From contig URNK01000023.1 in assembly GCA_900549195.1 (NCBI GenBank), positions 1 to 14,717 on the forward strand: a DNA stretch of 14,717 bases, written 5' to 3'. Position 1 is the stretch's first letter; each line of letters begins with the position of its first letter. Under the pieces are notes generated by a model. That model was not told the DNA's origin, did not search any database, and was given only the letters and a program-made list of their open reading frames with translations. Positions 6,558 through 13,417 of this stretch are shown one piece after another. Position numbers and translations under genes: made by a program. This DNA comes from an uncultured Collinsella sp. (lineage in GTDB: Bacteria; Actinomycetota; Coriobacteriia; Coriobacteriales; Coriobacteriaceae).

Positions 6558-8279
6558 TTACTTTACGCTGCGCTTTTTCTTTCCGCCGTAAACGGTTGTT
6601 ACGATTGCTGTACCGCCGCTGACGAACAACAGGGCGATCAACAAAGCAAGGCTGCTTCTATCGCCAGTATTCGGAAGTTCATCGGTTGTTCCCGGTTTGG
6701 TGCTGGCAGGTTTTTTCTCTTTGGTGCTGGCGGGTTTTTTCTCAAGAGCAGCAATCGCATCTTCGATAGCCCTTGCCATTGCATCAACTTCGCTCTGTTC
6801 AGTGATGTTCTTGTCGCGGACAACAGCTTTGACGGCAGCTTCTACCGCAGTGAAGTCTTTGTATTCATCTTTGTTCAGGGCATTTGCTTTGGCAATGGCC
6901 GCATCGACTTTGGTGTAGTCGGCAGGCAAATAAGTCATTGCGATAGTATGCGAATGAGTTGCCGTATCAGCCGTAATCGTAATATTGGAATTGAAAACCT
7001 CGCAATTATCTGCGCTGACTTCGGCTTGATAAGTACCTGCCTCCAAATTGGCGGGGTTTGTTACTACCTGACCGTTCACTTTGATGATTACATTTGTCAG
7101 TTCAGCAGGTGTTACATCAAAAGAAACTGCATATTTCGGTGCTGGCAGAATAGGTGTGCCATTTGAGTTGAATCGATAATTGCCGCCAGCAGCAGTGATT
7201 TCATTAAAGAAATCTTCCGTTTTCATGGAGTCAAGGGTCTTTTCTGTTCCAGCATTCTGGTACTTAAAGCAAGCCGGGACATTCTCAGTTCCCACGAAAT
7301 AATTGTTTTCAAAAGCAGGTGTATCAGAAGAAACACCGCCTGCAATACCACCTAAACGCTTATAAGGTGTAGTGGCAGTGTATTGAGATAAATCCATTTC
7401 ACCAGCGAAATAGCAATGTCTGATTTCAGTGCCAGCACCAACTATGCCTGCAATGCCGCCGAAATCCGTAGTTCCATTGCCAAGAGGAGCCATTTTCCCT
7501 GTGGAATAACAATTGATAATCTTTGAGGCTTGATACAACTGCCCAACGATTCCGCCGGTACAGGGTGTCCAAGAGGTCATATCGCCTGTATTAGCACAAT
7601 ACTGAACGGTACTGTTTTGAGCAACGCCTACGATACCGCCCGTCTGGAAAGAGCTGACATCCTTCGTTATTGAAAAATTCCCCTTGTTTTGGCAGTACTC
7701 AATCGTGCTATTTATTGCATATCCGCACATAGCCGCAGTACCGTTAATATATTTGTCTGTATCCGTGAACGACACATCTGAAACGCAGTCAAAAATTTTG
7801 CTGTCTGCTGCAACACCCGCTACCGTTCCAAAATAGACATACCCCGAATTGGATACATCCAGCTTGCCTTGAATTGTCAAACCGGAAATTTCAGCGCCGT
7901 AAACCTCACTGAATAATCCGAAGGACGGATATTCTGTCTTTCCATAGTTTTCGGAAAAATCTAAATTGGAAATCGTATGCCCGTTTCCGTAAAATTTGCC
8001 GCTGAAGTAATGCAACAGATTTCCATCAGCATCAAATGTGCTACCAATTGGTGTCCACGCAATACCGGTTAAATCCAAATCTGCATCAAGAGATACAACC
8101 GCATCTGTTTTATCGTCGTATTCGCCATTGTCCACAGCTTTTGCAAATTGCAAAAGCTCATCTACTGTTGTGATTGATGTTTTACTGCTTTGAGCGTTCT
8201 CTTCTGCAAAAGCTGTCATCGGAACAAGTGCCATCGCGAGACACAACGCAAGCAGAACGCCTAGAAGCTTTTTCTTCAT
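6558..8279 (-). CDS. LPXTG-anchored surface protein with GLUG-like and FIVAR-like repeats
   Basis: This 573-residue protein is exported and attached to the cell wall by sortase, probably acting in adhesion or surface binding. It has a signal peptide (MKKKLLGVLLALCLAMALV, cleavage after AFA near 25). A repeat-rich beta region follows, with units such as GGIVGVAQNST and GGIVGQLYQAS, each with a YC-N/Y-x-G tail, as in GLUG-motif adhesins. A FIVAR-like helix reads DYTKVDAAIAKANALN to about 515. Two KKPASTKE repeats, LPNTG at 535-539, a hydrophobic segment and a KKKR tail end the protein. The start is the second ATG, at 8279, because GGAGGA directly abuts the first. The gene is visibly more AT-rich and differently coded than its neighbours, which suggests transfer from a gut Firmicute. 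The ligand is unknown. Confidence 0.9.
   Translation of the reverse strand: MKKKLLGVLLALCLAMALVPMTAFAEENAQSSKTSITTVDELLQFAKAVDNGEYDDKTDAVVSLDADLDLTGIAWTPIGSTFDADGNLLHYFSGKFYGNGHTISNLDFSENYGKTEYPSFGLFSEVYGAEISGLTIQGKLDVSNSGYVYFGTVAGVAADSKIFDCVSDVSFTDTDKYINGTAAMCGYAINSTIEYCQNKGNFSITKDVSSFQTGGIVGVAQNSTVQYCANTGDMTSWTPCTGGIVGQLYQASKIINCYSTGKMAPLGNGTTDFGGIAGIVGAGTEIRHCYFAGEMDLSQYTATTPYKRLGGIAGGVSSDTPAFENNYFVGTENVPACFKYQNAGTEKTLDSMKTEDFFNEITAAGGNYRFNSNGTPILPAPKYAVSFDVTPAELTNVIIKVNGQVVTNPANLEAGTYQAEVSADNCEVFNSNITITADTATHSHTIAMTYLPADYTKVDAAIAKANALNKDEYKDFTAVEAAVKAVVRDKNITEQSEVDAMARAIEDAIAALEKKPASTKEKKPASTKPGTTDELPNTGDRSSLALLIALLFVSGGTAIVTTVYGGKKKRSVK
6696..6743. repeat. Two 24-bp tandem repeats in the adhesin stalk
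   Basis: Two adjacent 24-base units (6696-6719 and 6720-6743) differ at one base and encode the duplicated KKPASTKE stretch before the LPNTG anchor. Copy number could vary and change stalk length in steps of eight residues. Confidence 0.85.
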
Positions 8280-8285
8280 TTTCAT

Positions 8286-8291
8286 TCCTCC
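8286..8291 (-). promoter_or_regulatory. Ribosome binding site that decides the adhesin start
   Basis: The minus strand reads GGAGGA immediately before ATG at 8285, leaving no spacer. The second ATG at 8279 has a normal six-base spacer, so translation most likely starts there. Confidence 0.75.
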
Positions 8292-8426
8292 AAAATAAAT
8301 CTGTCTGCTATTTACTTCCTCTGACAGCGGACACGCCGGAGAAGATAGAAGGTTTAACCGGAAAAGAAAGATTTGACGGTCGCGGTTAGGACTTCAATAT
8401 CAAGCCACCATCCTTCCGGCAAACGC

Positions 8427-8466
8427 AAAAAGCCGAAGCCAAGGCATGATGCGCCCTGTCTTCGGC
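8427..8466 (-). terminator. Intrinsic terminator or attenuator upstream of the adhesin
   Basis: On the minus strand, 8466-8453 pairs with 8445-8432 (GCCGAAG/CTTCGGC outer stem, two internal mismatches), followed by five T residues (8431-8427). It lies between the repeat-containing leader ORF and the adhesin, about 150 bases before the adhesin start, in the direction of adhesin transcription. This suits an attenuator. Confidence 0.7.
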
Positions 8467-8521
8467 AACTGGATCGTTATTAATTGTATGAAATAAGACT
8501 TGAAACGCTGAAAAAGCGGCG

Positions 8522-8614
8522 CTATGCTCCCGCCGAGCCGAGCCGAGCCGAGCCGAGCCGAGCCGAGCCGAGCCGAGCCGAGCCGAGAATAGTCGCTGCA
8601 TTTCCATTCGCCAT
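8522..8614 (-). CDS. Short leader ORF containing the CTCGG repeat array
   Basis: An ATG at 8614 has a strong site, GGAGGG, seven bases upstream and opens a 30-residue frame, MANGNAATI followed by LGSAR units and ending LGSAGA. The 11 pentanucleotide copies leave the frame to meet TAG at 8524-8522. Losing one copy (10) would shift it to a frame ending at 8400 (69 residues), and gaining one (12) to a frame ending at 8386 (77 residues). Both would run through the terminator at 8427-8466. I recognise no product function. A regulatory leader is one explanation; a chance open frame is another, since the CTCGG repeat has no stop in any frame. Confidence 0.45.
   Translation of the reverse strand: MANGNAATILGSARLGSARLGSARLGSAGA
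8533..8587. repeat. Pentanucleotide microsatellite, 11 copies of CCGAG
   Basis: Fifty-five bases consist of 11 perfect head-to-tail CCGAG units (CTCGG on the minus strand). A five-base unit is frame-shifting, and a perfect array of this length is prone to slipped-strand copy change. It lies 24 codons at most inside a leader ORF with a good ribosome binding site. Confidence 0.97.
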
Positions 8615-8634
8615 AGTCAAGCCCTCCTTCCCTA

Positions 8635-8692
8635 TTGTAATTCTCCACTTATGATTTTACCTACCAATTCAATCATAAGTGGAGAATTACAA
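8635..8692. repeat. 22-bp perfect inverted repeat
   Basis: Positions 8635-8656 and 8671-8692 are exact reverse complements around a 14-base loop. The AT-rich arms contain TTCTCCACTTATGATT. It lies just upstream of the leader ORF on the minus strand and at the apparent right border of the foreign segment. It could be an operator, an RNA regulatory hairpin, or the end of a mobile element. Confidence 0.85.
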
Positions 8693-8694
8693 AA

Positions 8695-8750
8695 GCCGAA
8701 AGGGAGAGGACTTCTTTACGAAGCCTCTCCCTTTCGGGGCTTTCTTTTTT
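8695..8750. terminator. Bidirectional terminator downstream of murB
   Basis: A long stem pairs CCGAAAGGGAGAGG with CCTCTCCCTTTCGG, with further CTTC/GAAG pairing near the loop. The plus strand is followed by a T-rich run to 8750. The minus strand, in the murB direction, is followed by TTTTG. It starts right at the murB stop. Confidence 0.8.
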
Positions 8751-8751
8751 A

Positions 8752-9714
8752 TTAGAGGAATTCGCCTACTCGGTGGACTTCGGGTTCTAGGTCTACGTGG
8801 AACTGCTCTTTGACTTTGGCTTGGATGTCGCGGATGAGTTCGTCGACGTCGGCGGCGGTGGCGTGATCGGCGTTGACGATGAAGCCGCAGTGCTTCTCGC
8901 TCACCTGGGCGCCGCCGATAGCATGGCCGCGCAGGCCGGCGTCCATGATGAGCTTGCCGGCAAAGTGGCCCTCGGGGCGCTTGAAAGTGGAGCCGGCGCT
9001 CGGCATGTCGAGCGGCTGCTTGTCCTCGCGGCGCTGGCGGTAGTCGTCCATGTCGGCCTTGATCATCGCGGCGTTGCCCGGGGCGAGGTTAAAGGTGGCA
9101 GAGAGCACGATAAAGCCGTCGTCGGCGATGCGGCTCTTGCGATAGCCCAGGTTAAGCTCGTCGACATCGAACTCGATGATATTGCCGCTGCCGCGGGTGC
9201 CGTCGTCGAGCGCGCGGGCGGGCTTATAGACGCGCACGGACTCTAAAACATCGGCTATGCAGGCGCCGTAGGCGCCGGCGTTCATATAGCAGGCGCCGCC
9301 GACCGAGCCGGGGATGCCCGAGAGGGGCTCCATGCCGGTAAGGCAGGCTTCGGCGGCAGCCGCGGCGACATCGGAAAGCAAGGCGCCGGCTGCTGCCGTA
9401 ACATGCGTGCCGTCGACGGTGATGTTAGAGAAGCCTTCGCCCAGTGCCACGACGACACCGCGGATACCCTTGTCACCGACGAGTAAGTCGGAGCCGTTGC
9501 CCACGATAGTGAGTGGCAGATCGCAGCGATAGCAGGTATCGAGCGTGGCGACGAGGCCCTGCTCGGTGTCGGGCGTGACAAAGACATCGGCCGGGCCGCC
9601 GATCTTAAACGTGGTGTGCTCGCGCATGGGCTCGCTCATGAGCACGTTGTCCTCGCCGGCAACACCGGCGAGCGCGCAGAGCAGGTCCTCGTTAAAAAAG
9701 TCATTCTCGTGCAT
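8752..9714 (-). CDS. murB: UDP-N-acetylenolpyruvoylglucosamine reductase
   Basis: MurB is a cytoplasmic FAD- and NADPH-dependent enzyme that reduces UDP-GlcNAc-enolpyruvate to UDP-MurNAc in peptidoglycan synthesis. The 320-residue protein starts its FAD-binding domain with TTFKIGGPADV (34-44). It has the VGNGSDLLV and SGIPGSVGGA segments, Tyr191-Arg192 in GYRKSR, catalytic Ser242 in SAGSTFKRP, and Glu312 in LEPEVHRVG. The length suits the shorter type II enzymes. I chose the ATG at 9714, with GGCGGA eight bases upstream. A longer reading to 9804 would add 30 residues encoded partly by an inverted repeat and is unlikely. A -10-like TATATT lies about 45 bases upstream. It is divergent from the LacI-type regulator gene, and a strong terminator follows. 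Confidence 0.97.
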   Translation of the reverse strand: MHENDFFNEDLLCALAGVAGEDNVLMSEPMREHTTFKIGGPADVFVTPDTEQGLVATLDTCYRCDLPLTIVGNGSDLLVGDKGIRGVVVALGEGFSNITVDGTHVTAAAGALLSDVAAAAAEACLTGMEPLSGIPGSVGGACYMNAGAYGACIADVLESVRVYKPARALDDGTRGSGNIIEFDVDELNLGYRKSRIADDGFIVLSATFNLAPGNAAMIKADMDDYRQRREDKQPLDMPSAGSTFKRPEGHFAGKLIMDAGLRGHAIGGAQVSEKHCGFIVNADHATAADVDELIRDIQAKVKEQFHVDLEPEVHRVGEFL

Positions 9715-9757
9715 ACGAATATCCGCCTTATGGTGGTCGTTTTCATTAATCGAATGC

Positions 9758-9763
9758 AATATA
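9758..9763 (-). promoter_or_regulatory. Candidate -10 box for murB
   Basis: The minus strand reads TATATT, with TTGCAC 19 bases upstream as a possible -35 that falls inside the neighbouring inverted repeat. The spacer is longer than ideal. Confidence 0.35.
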
Positions 9764-9779
9764 CCCCACCCGGATGGAT

Positions 9780-9845
9780 TTGGTGCAAAGCAACCTGACC
9801 CCAATGCATCACATGGTGCAAAGGGGTCAGGTTGCTTTGCACCAA
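9780..9845. repeat. 23-bp perfect inverted repeat between murB and the lacI-type gene
   Basis: Positions 9780-9802 and 9823-9845 are exact reverse complements (arms starting TTGGTGCAAAGC) around a 20-base spacer. It lies in the divergent promoter region. It has no T-run, so it is probably not a simple terminator; a dispersed genomic repeat or operator is possible. Confidence 0.9.
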
Positions 9846-9913
9846 TCGCGGCGATAAAACAGCCGTCTACCGGATTGGTAAAGTGTTTATCATCAAGGTA
9901 GAGGGACGGTCGC

Positions 9914-9919
9914 TATACT
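9914..9919 (+). promoter_or_regulatory. Candidate -10 box for the LacI-family gene
   Basis: TATACT lies about 35 bases before the ATG at 9955. The hexamer 17 bases upstream (CATCAA) is a weak -35. Confidence 0.35.
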
Positions 9920-9954
9920 TTCAAGAGATTGCGCGAATACTCGGAAGGAGCGAG

Positions 9955-10983
9955 ATGGGCAACAAAGTCACCCTCAAGCAGATTGCCCAGGAGGTGGGGC
10001 TTTCCCCTTCGTCGGTCTCGCTTGTCCTTAACAACCGGCCTTGTCGCATCTCGGAAGAAAACCGCAAGCTCATCAAGGAGGTTGCGGCGCGCAACCACTA
10101 TGTTCCTAACCAGATCGCGCGCAGCCTGGTCATGCGCGAGTCGCGCACGCTGGGCCTTATCGTTCCCAATATCGAGAGCCGCTTTTTTGCCTCGCTCGCC
10201 GGCAGCCTGGAAAAGCGCTGCCGCGAGGACGGCTACGCGCTCTTTATTACCAGCTCGGGTGGAAGCGCCGAGGACGATCTGGAGCTCCTGCGCCAGCTGG
10301 TGACGCGTGGCGTCGATGGTGTGTTCTTGGTCGTGGGTGACGAGTTCTCCGACGACCGTGCCCTGCGCGAAGAAGTCAGCCATCTGCCCATCCCGGCCGT
10401 GATGGTTGACCGTGCCATTGAGGGACTCGAGTGCGACAAGGTGATGTTCGACCACGAGATGGGCGGCTATATGGCCACCCGCTATCTAATCGAGCAGGGC
10501 CACCGTCGCATTGCCTGCTTGGTTAATGCGCGCCGTTCCAATACGGGTCGTAAACGTCTTGCCGGCTACGAGCGTGCGCTGCGCGAGGTGGGGCTGCCCA
10601 TCGATGCGCGCTTGGAGTTCGAGAGCGAGTACTACATTCCGAGCGCATATGAGGCCTCGGAGGCGGTGCTCGCAACTGACGCCACCGCCGTGTTCGCAAG
10701 CTCGGATAACATTGCCCTCGGTCTGCTCAAGCGCTTGCACGAGATGGGGAAGAGCATCCCAGGCGATATCTCGGTCGTAAGCTATGACAACTCGGCGGCC
10801 GACGTTCTCTTTGAGCCGGCGCTGACCGCGATTGAGCAGGATCCTGGTGTCCTCGCGGAGCATGCTTTTGGCTGCATGTCCAAGCGTCTTGCCGGTAGGG
10901 GCGGTAGACGTGCCGAAGAGGTCGTTCTGGAGCCGGCGCTTATCGTTAAGGACAGCGTGCTTGACCTTACCGAATATAGCTAA
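9955..10983 (+). CDS. LacI/GalR-family transcriptional regulator
   Basis: This 342-residue DNA-binding regulator probably responds to a sugar or related metabolite. The N-terminal helix-turn-helix and hinge read VTLKQIAQEVGLSPSSVSLV (5-24), with the usual NNRP and later VPNQIARSL. The rest is a periplasmic-binding-protein-like effector domain, including LGLIVPNIESRFFA, RGVDGVFLV and ISVVSYDNS, full length for the family. I chose the ATG at 9955 with AAGGAG four bases upstream. A frame extension to 9832 is unrelated to the family and runs through an inverted repeat. It stands alone, followed by a long hairpin, so its target operon cannot be read from adjacent genes. Autoregulation is possible but no clear LacI operator was seen. 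Confidence 0.93.
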   Translation: MGNKVTLKQIAQEVGLSPSSVSLVLNNRPCRISEENRKLIKEVAARNHYVPNQIARSLVMRESRTLGLIVPNIESRFFASLAGSLEKRCREDGYALFITSSGGSAEDDLELLRQLVTRGVDGVFLVVGDEFSDDRALREEVSHLPIPAVMVDRAIEGLECDKVMFDHEMGGYMATRYLIEQGHRRIACLVNARRSNTGRKRLAGYERALREVGLPIDARLEFESEYYIPSAYEASEAVLATDATAVFASSDNIALGLLKRLHEMGKSIPGDISVVSYDNSAADVLFEPALTAIEQDPGVLAEHAFGCMSKRLAGRGGRRAEEVVLEPALIVKDSVLDLTEYS

Positions 10984-11037
10984 GCGCACTTGTTTGTTTG
11001 CATAGATTGCATGCGGAGTGTCCGCTATTTGCCGGCG

Positions 11038-11110
11038 GGGCCGGGGTGCCTGCTTTGTTTTGAGAAGTGGGCTTCGCGAACTTCTCAAAACAAAGCAGGC
11101 ACCCCGGCCC
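11038..11110. terminator. 31-bp perfect inverted repeat after the lacI-type gene
   Basis: Positions 11038-11068 and 11080-11110 are exact reverse complements (arms beginning GGGCCGGGGTGCC) around an 11-base loop. It lies 55 bases past the regulator's stop codon and probably ends its transcript. There is no T-run, and the stem is unusually long, so it may also be a dispersed palindromic repeat. Confidence 0.6.
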
Positions 11111-11231
11111 TCGTCCGTAAACTCTTCCGCTGAGCGAGCCATAGGTGCCACGCACCGATGTGATAAAGCGTGAGCTTGAAATTGGTGCTATATTCGGCTT
11201 GAGTTGTTTAATGCGAGTACGGGAGGCTGAT

Positions 11232-11720
11232 ATGGGTCTGTTCAAGAAGAAAAACCCGCAGGATGCCTTTGATCCCGATGTGTTTACCATCACGGATACG
11301 ATTTTGGACCCGCCACGGTTTACGTTTTTGCCGGCTATCTACCAGGATGCCACGCGTCGCAAGTGGGCCGTGCATCAGCGCGGCGGCGAGCCGAAGTTTT
11401 TTGACTATGCGGACGTGTTGCAGTGCGAAGTGGCCGAGGCGGGCGATCCGGAGGCCGAGGAAGTGGTCTCAAAACAGGAATTTGCCCAGCGTATCCTGGC
11501 AAATCCTGCCAAGGCGGCGAAAATAAACGCTGCCAAGCGTAATATGTGTCTTGGTATGGGCGTTGTTGTGGCGGTTCAGACGGGAAAAGACGAGGTTTCC
11601 AAATTAGAGATTCCCGTTATGACCGACGAAGTCAAACGCGATTCAAGTCTATATAAGTCGTATCGGAATGTTGCCGAGAAGATCAAGGCCGAATTTGATG
11701 CCATGGGAGGGCTGGTCTAA
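11232..11720 (+). CDS. Conserved hypothetical protein, possibly PH-like fold
   Basis: This 162-residue, probably cytoplasmic protein has no signal peptide or membrane segment. It begins MGLFKKKN. A middle segment, KFFDYADVLQCEVAEAG, recalls the strand pattern (F-x-Y-x-D/E-I-x-x-F/C-E-L) found in small bacterial proteins carrying a DUF4428/SHOCT-type, PH-like domain. A later segment, TGKDEVSKLEIPVMTDEV, and a C-terminal helix YKSYRNVAEKIKAEFDAM support that comparison. The match is from memory and weak. The start ATG at 11232 has GGGAGG five bases upstream. It is 38 bases upstream of the first GntR gene and may be co-transcribed with it. No enzymatic motif is seen. Confidence 0.8.
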   Translation: MGLFKKKNPQDAFDPDVFTITDTILDPPRFTFLPAIYQDATRRKWAVHQRGGEPKFFDYADVLQCEVAEAGDPEAEEVVSKQEFAQRILANPAKAAKINAAKRNMCLGMGVVVAVQTGKDEVSKLEIPVMTDEVKRDSSLYKSYRNVAEKIKAEFDAMGGLV

Positions 11721-11758
11721 TTTTGGCGGCATACGTTTCTGAATGAGGAGTCTGTGCA

Positions 11759-12526
11759 ATGGCAGGCGAATCTTATGCAATTCCCCCCAAAGATCGTGCT
11801 GTTGAGGGAATTCTTTGGTATATCCAGCACCACCAGCTTGCCGGCGGCGATCGCCTACCGGCCGAGCGCGTGCTGTGCGAAGAGATTGGCGTTTCGCGTA
11901 CAGCATTGCGCGCCGGTATCACGCGGCTCATCTCTTGTGGAACGCTCGAGAGCCGTCGCGGATCGGGTACGTATGTGTGTCCTCCCAAGACGTTGAACAT
12001 CTTCCAGGAAACGTATAACTTCTCCGATGCTGTGCGGACTGCCGGCCTGCACCCCTCTTCTCGTCTGGTTTCCACCGGGACCATCGAGGCGGATGAGGCG
12101 CTTGCCGACAAGCTTGGGGTGTCTGTAGGCGCTCCTTTGCTTCGCATGCAGCGCGTTCGACTTATTGAGGGCGAGCCGGCGTCAATCGAGACGGCTCACG
12201 TTAACCTGTCCCTGTGCCCATCGCTTACCGAGCACGATTTTGAGTGCGAGAGCCTTTACGATGTCTTGCTCAAAGAAGGTGGCGTGCGTGTTGAGCATGG
12301 ACGTGAGCATATCTCCATCTCGCGTTTGAACGTCGAAGAGGCCGAGCTGCTCCAGCAAGAAGAGGGAACGCCGGTGTTCTATGAGAGCTCGATCGAATTT
12401 GATAAGGACATGCGTTTTGTGGAGCATTGCAAATCGGTGATTTTGCCCACAAAGTTCCGCTTTGCCGATAACGGCGAAGAGAACGGCATGAGGAGCGTGG
12501 CAGGTGAACAATGGCTGAAACAGTAG
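11759..12526 (+). CDS. GntR-family (HutC/FrlR-type) regulator with UTRA domain, first of a pair
   Basis: This 255-residue repressor-type protein has an N-terminal winged helix (about 12-75: LPAERVLCEEIGVSRTALRA, then LESRRGSGTYV). The UTRA effector domain (about 90-245) carries PLLRMQRVRLIEGEPASIET and ends FVEHCKSVILPTKFRF. UTRA domains bind small molecules, often sugar phosphates or amino sugars. The start ATG has GAGGAG eight bases upstream. Its 3' end overlaps the second GntR gene by 16 bases, so the two are translated from one message and may form heterodimers or respond to related ligands. It probably controls the SIS-domain operon downstream. Confidence 0.93.
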   Translation: MAGESYAIPPKDRAVEGILWYIQHHQLAGGDRLPAERVLCEEIGVSRTALRAGITRLISCGTLESRRGSGTYVCPPKTLNIFQETYNFSDAVRTAGLHPSSRLVSTGTIEADEALADKLGVSVGAPLLRMQRVRLIEGEPASIETAHVNLSLCPSLTEHDFECESLYDVLLKEGGVRVEHGREHISISRLNVEEAELLQQEEGTPVFYESSIEFDKDMRFVEHCKSVILPTKFRFADNGEENGMRSVAGEQWLKQ

Positions 12527-13224
12527 ATGCCACCCCGGTTTATATGCGCATTCGACGCCGCATCGAGGAACGTATCGAGCGCGGTATATATCCCACGGGT
12601 TCCATGATTCCGTCCGAAAAAGACCTCGCCGAGGAATTTGGTACGACACGCTTGACCATCCGAAGCGCTGTCGATGAGCTGGTTCGGCGCGGGCAGATTC
12701 GCCGTGTTCGGGGAAAAGGTGCCTTTGTGGCGCAGAAAGTACCTGCTTTTTTTGAACGCACGGTCGGTTTCCGTGAATCGGTCCGTGCTTCGGGCGGCGA
12801 GCCGTCCGTCCGTATTCTCGCGCGTTCCAAGCGTTATGCGGGGCCATATTACGCCGACCTGTTTGGCATCGCCGAGGACGACCTGCTCTATTCCGTTCGA
12901 CGCCTGAACTGCATAAACGGTAGCCCCGTATCGATTGAGACGGCGCTGATTCCCTGCCTGCTGTTCCCAACCATCGAAGATATTGACGTGTCGGTCTTCA
13001 GTTTGTACGAGACCTATGAGATGCTGGGCCGAAAGCCAGTCATGGCACAGGAAAAGCTCGATATCGAAGCGCTGGGCGCACGAGATGCCGGCCTCCTTGG
13101 ACTGGAACAGGGCGATCTTGTTTTGCTTTTGGAATGCGTGAGCTATGACGCGAGCGGTCAGGCTATCGAGTATGTAAAGTCCTTCAATCGTGGCGATACG
13201 GGCGGCTACACCTATACGTACTAG
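12511..13224 (+). CDS. GntR-family regulator with UTRA domain, second of a pair
   Basis: This 237-residue regulator has a winged-helix domain (PVYMRIRRRIEERIERGIYP, then MIPSEKDLAEEFGTTRLTIR and RGKGAFV). Its UTRA domain includes LLYSVRRLNCINGSPVSIET and AIEYVKSFNRG near the end. The winged helix fits the GntR consensus better than its upstream neighbour does. The start ATG lies inside the end of the first regulator gene (16-base overlap), with AGGTGA about five bases upstream, consistent with translational coupling. Such FrlR/HutC-type regulators usually repress an adjacent sugar or amino-sugar operon. Here the SIS gene begins 193 bases downstream after a promoter region with palindromes. 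The two paralogues differ widely, so this is not a recent duplication. Confidence 0.93.
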   Translation: MAETVDATPVYMRIRRRIEERIERGIYPTGSMIPSEKDLAEEFGTTRLTIRSAVDELVRRGQIRRVRGKGAFVAQKVPAFFERTVGFRESVRASGGEPSVRILARSKRYAGPYYADLFGIAEDDLLYSVRRLNCINGSPVSIETALIPCLLFPTIEDIDVSVFSLYETYEMLGRKPVMAQEKLDIEALGARDAGLLGLEQGDLVLLLECVSYDASGQAIEYVKSFNRGDTGGYTYTY

Positions 13225-13280
13225 CTGGTATTTTGTGAATAACGGCTGGGAAACTAACCAGTTTTGATCGTTGGGTCAGC

Positions 13281-13290
13281 TGTATATACA
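13281..13290. promoter_or_regulatory. Palindromic candidate GntR operator
   Basis: TGTATATACA is a perfect 10-base palindrome, extendable to 14 bases with one mismatch. Short palindromes with a TATA centre are common GntR/HutC-type operators. It lies in the region between the regulator pair and the SIS gene. Confidence 0.45.
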
Positions 13291-13347
13291 ACCTTACAGG
13301 GCTCAAAATCGACCGTTCGCCGAAGGGGATAAATTAATCGACAAAGA

Positions 13348-13389
13348 GGTATCAAAAAGTCATAACCTGTAACTGTGATTGGTATCAAA
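13348..13389 (+). promoter_or_regulatory. Two direct repeats of GGTATCAAA before the SIS operon
   Basis: GGTATCAAA occurs at 13348-13356 and 13381-13389, with starts 33 bases apart (about three helical turns). The copies lie 30 to 70 bases upstream of the SIS start, suggesting paired regulator sites on one DNA face. No convincing -35/-10 pair was found. Confidence 0.4.
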
Positions 13390-13417
13390 TACTAATGATT
13401 TGTAACGAGGTGAGAAG

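Noticed and set aside
8533..8587. CCGAG array considered as a CRISPR or iteron array
   Set aside because: The units are five bases with no spacers and no cas or rep gene nearby; it is a simple microsatellite.
8400..8648. Minus-strand GTG-started 82-residue frame through the CTCGG repeat
   Set aside because: Its start lies inside the 22-bp inverted repeat arm without a ribosome binding site; the ATG at 8614 is far better supported.
9714..9804. N-terminal extension of murB by 30 residues
   Set aside because: The extra part is encoded partly by the inverted repeat and lacks a ribosome binding site; the ATG at 9714 fits the family length.
9832..9954. N-terminal extension of the LacI-type regulator by 41 residues
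   Set aside because: LacI proteins begin just before the helix-turn-helix, and AAGGAG precedes the ATG at 9955.
10486..11151. Minus-strand frame of 221 codons opposite the regulator's 3' half
   Set aside because: It overlaps a well-supported regulator and the perfect hairpin; no protein family features.
12182..12970. Minus-strand frame of 262 codons opposite the two GntR genes
   Set aside because: It crosses two clear genes in antisense and shows no motif.
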